DNA from: Enterovirga sp.
Lineage (GTDB): Bacteria; Pseudomonadota; Alphaproteobacteria; Rhizobiales; Beijerinckiaceae
Assembly (NCBI GenBank): GCA_028290385.1
Contig: JAQGJZ010000203.1
Location: 1-7,749, forward strand
Reading direction: 5' to 3'
Length of the DNA stretch: 7,749 nt
The notes under the pieces are model-generated. The model was not told where the DNA came from, did no database searches, and worked only from the letters and a program-made list of their open reading frames with translations. Position numbers and translations under genes: made by a program. This document shows, one piece after another, positions 7,067-7,749 of the stretch; the stretch's first letter is position 1; each line of letters starts with the position of its first letter.

Positions 7067-7241
7067 GAAAGAGCGTTTCCAGAGAGCAGGGTTCGCAGCG
7101 GCCTCTTGAGCGAGCCGCCTTGTTCGCGTTCTGGCCGGCCCGTGACCGGGCCAACTGCTCGCGCTGCCGCGTCTTGCCCGTTATCTTCGCTGGCCGTCAA
7201 GCAAAGCCCCGCCCGAGGTCCCGGGCCTCCTCCCCTGTCCC
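7058..7241. promoter_or_regulatory. Divergent control region between livH and the PaaX-type regulator, with two imperfect palindromes
   Basis: This 184-base gap must hold the promoters of both divergent genes. I could not find a convincing -35/-10 pair on either strand. Two palindromes are visible. GGCCCG-TGAC-CGGGCC (7137-7152) has perfect 6-bp arms. GAGGTCCCGGGCCTC (7215-7229) pairs at six of seven positions and lies 12 bases before the GTG start. PaaX-family repressors bind roughly 15-bp imperfect palindromes, so either could be an operator, but in such GC-rich DNA chance palindromes are common. Confidence 0.35.
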
Positions 7242-7749
7242 GTGACGCCCAGCCCCCTCGCCCCGATCCTCGAACAGCTGCGCAGCGAGCCCTCGCGCAT
7301 CTGGTCGCTCGTGATCACGGTCTATGGCGACGCGATCGTGCCGCGCGGCGGCTCGGTGTGGCTCGGCACGCTGACGCGGTTTTTCGCGGCGCTGGGCATC
7401 GGCGAGGGCGCGGTCAGAACGGCGATGTCGCGCCTCGCGGCCGACGGCTGGCTCGTGCGCAGCCGCGCCGGCCGCAACAGCTTCTACAGCTTGGCCGACA
7501 AGGGCCGTGACACCTTCGCGGCCGCGACCGAGCACATCTACAACCCGCCTGCCCTGCCCTGGTCGGGCGCCTTCGAGTTCGCCATCCTGCCGCAGACCGG
7601 TGAGCGCGAGGCCGCTCGCGCCGCCCTGGAGGCGGCCGGGTTCGGCTCGCCGAGCGCCGGGCTGTGGGTCGCGCCTGCGGGGACGCCCCTTCCCCGGGAC
7701 GCCGCGGATTGCGCGCTCCGGCTCACCGCCTCGGCGGACGAGCCGACCG
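7242..7749 (+). CDS. PaaX-family transcriptional repressor, N-terminal part, cut by the window edge
   Basis: A reading frame from GTG at 7242 stays open to the right edge (169 codons seen). PaaX proteins are GntR-like winged-helix repressors, classically of phenylacetate catabolism and relieved by phenylacetyl-CoA. The N-terminal region matches well: SRIWSLVITVYGDAIVPRGG (18-37), SVWLGTLTRFFAALGI, the recognition helix GAVRTAMSRLAADGWLVRS (56-74) and the wing RAGRNSFYSLADKG. The following region (WSGAFEFAILPQ, about 107-118) starts the PaaX central domain. GTG gives the family's N-terminal length; the nearest GAGG is more than 20 bases away, so the ribosome-binding site is poor. It is the only plus-strand gene and diverges from livH, suggesting control of the transporter. 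Whether this family member senses phenylacetyl-CoA cannot be told. Confidence 0.88.
   Translation, partial: MTPSPLAPILEQLRSEPSRIWSLVITVYGDAIVPRGGSVWLGTLTRFFAALGIGEGAVRTAMSRLAADGWLVRSRAGRNSFYSLADKGRDTFAAATEHIYNPPALPWSGAFEFAILPQTGEREAARAALEAAGFGSPSAGLWVAPAGTPLPRDAADCALRLTASADEPT

Noticed and set aside
6024..7154. Upstream extension of the livMG frame through livH
   Set aside because: The extension is Arg/Ala/Gly-rich and lies out of frame over livH, whose conserved protein is clear. The ATGA overlap at 6020-6023 marks the real livM start.
7195..7201. CTTGAC on the minus strand as the -35 of a livH promoter
   Set aside because: The -35 match is perfect, but no acceptable -10 lies 15-19 bases downstream (the hexamer at the ideal distance is GCAAGA).

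Overview
This is a GC-rich bacterial window. The protein set suggests an alphaproteobacterium of the order Hyphomicrobiales (Rhizobiales), perhaps Methylobacteriaceae or a relative. The pointers are the gene order rplU-rpmA-GNAT-obgE, a fused LivM-LivG transporter subunit, a PaaX-type regulator and a promoter close to the alphaproteobacterial housekeeping consensus. This placement is inferred from family resemblance. No 16S rRNA or other decisive marker is present.

Almost everything is on the minus strand. Read in the direction of transcription (right to left), an ABC uptake cassette comes first: livH (TTG start, 7057), a fused livM-livG gene and livF. The three genes are joined by two 4-base ATGA stop/start overlaps, so they form one translationally coupled operon. 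They encode a HAAT-family importer for branched-chain amino acids or a related carboxylate or aromatic acid. No substrate-binding protein gene is in the window. On the plus strand, diverging from livH across 184 bases, is the 5' part of a PaaX-family repressor that runs off the right edge. It is a plausible local regulator of the transporter.

The next block is translation and ribosome assembly: a YhbS-like GNAT acetyltransferase, a good promoter, rplU (L21), rpmA (L27), a RimJ/RimL-type GNAT acetyltransferase and obgE, the essential 50S-assembly GTPase. Several strong inverted repeats without U-tracts lie between these genes. They may set termination, attenuation or mRNA stability so that ribosomal proteins, acetyltransferase and GTPase are made in different amounts.

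The left edge holds the first 32 codons of a VapB-like antitoxin gene, just after obgE, where related genomes usually have proB. Two 10-bp repeats 21 bp apart overlap its predicted promoter and start region and look like an autoregulatory operator.

I found no rRNA, tRNA, CRISPR array, insertion sequence or phage feature, and no clear previously undescribed system. The points most worth checking are the antitoxin operator pair, the inverted repeat around the rplU -35 box, the long hairpin before obgE and the PaaX/liv divergent arrangement. All coding calls come from reading motifs by eye, with no database search.
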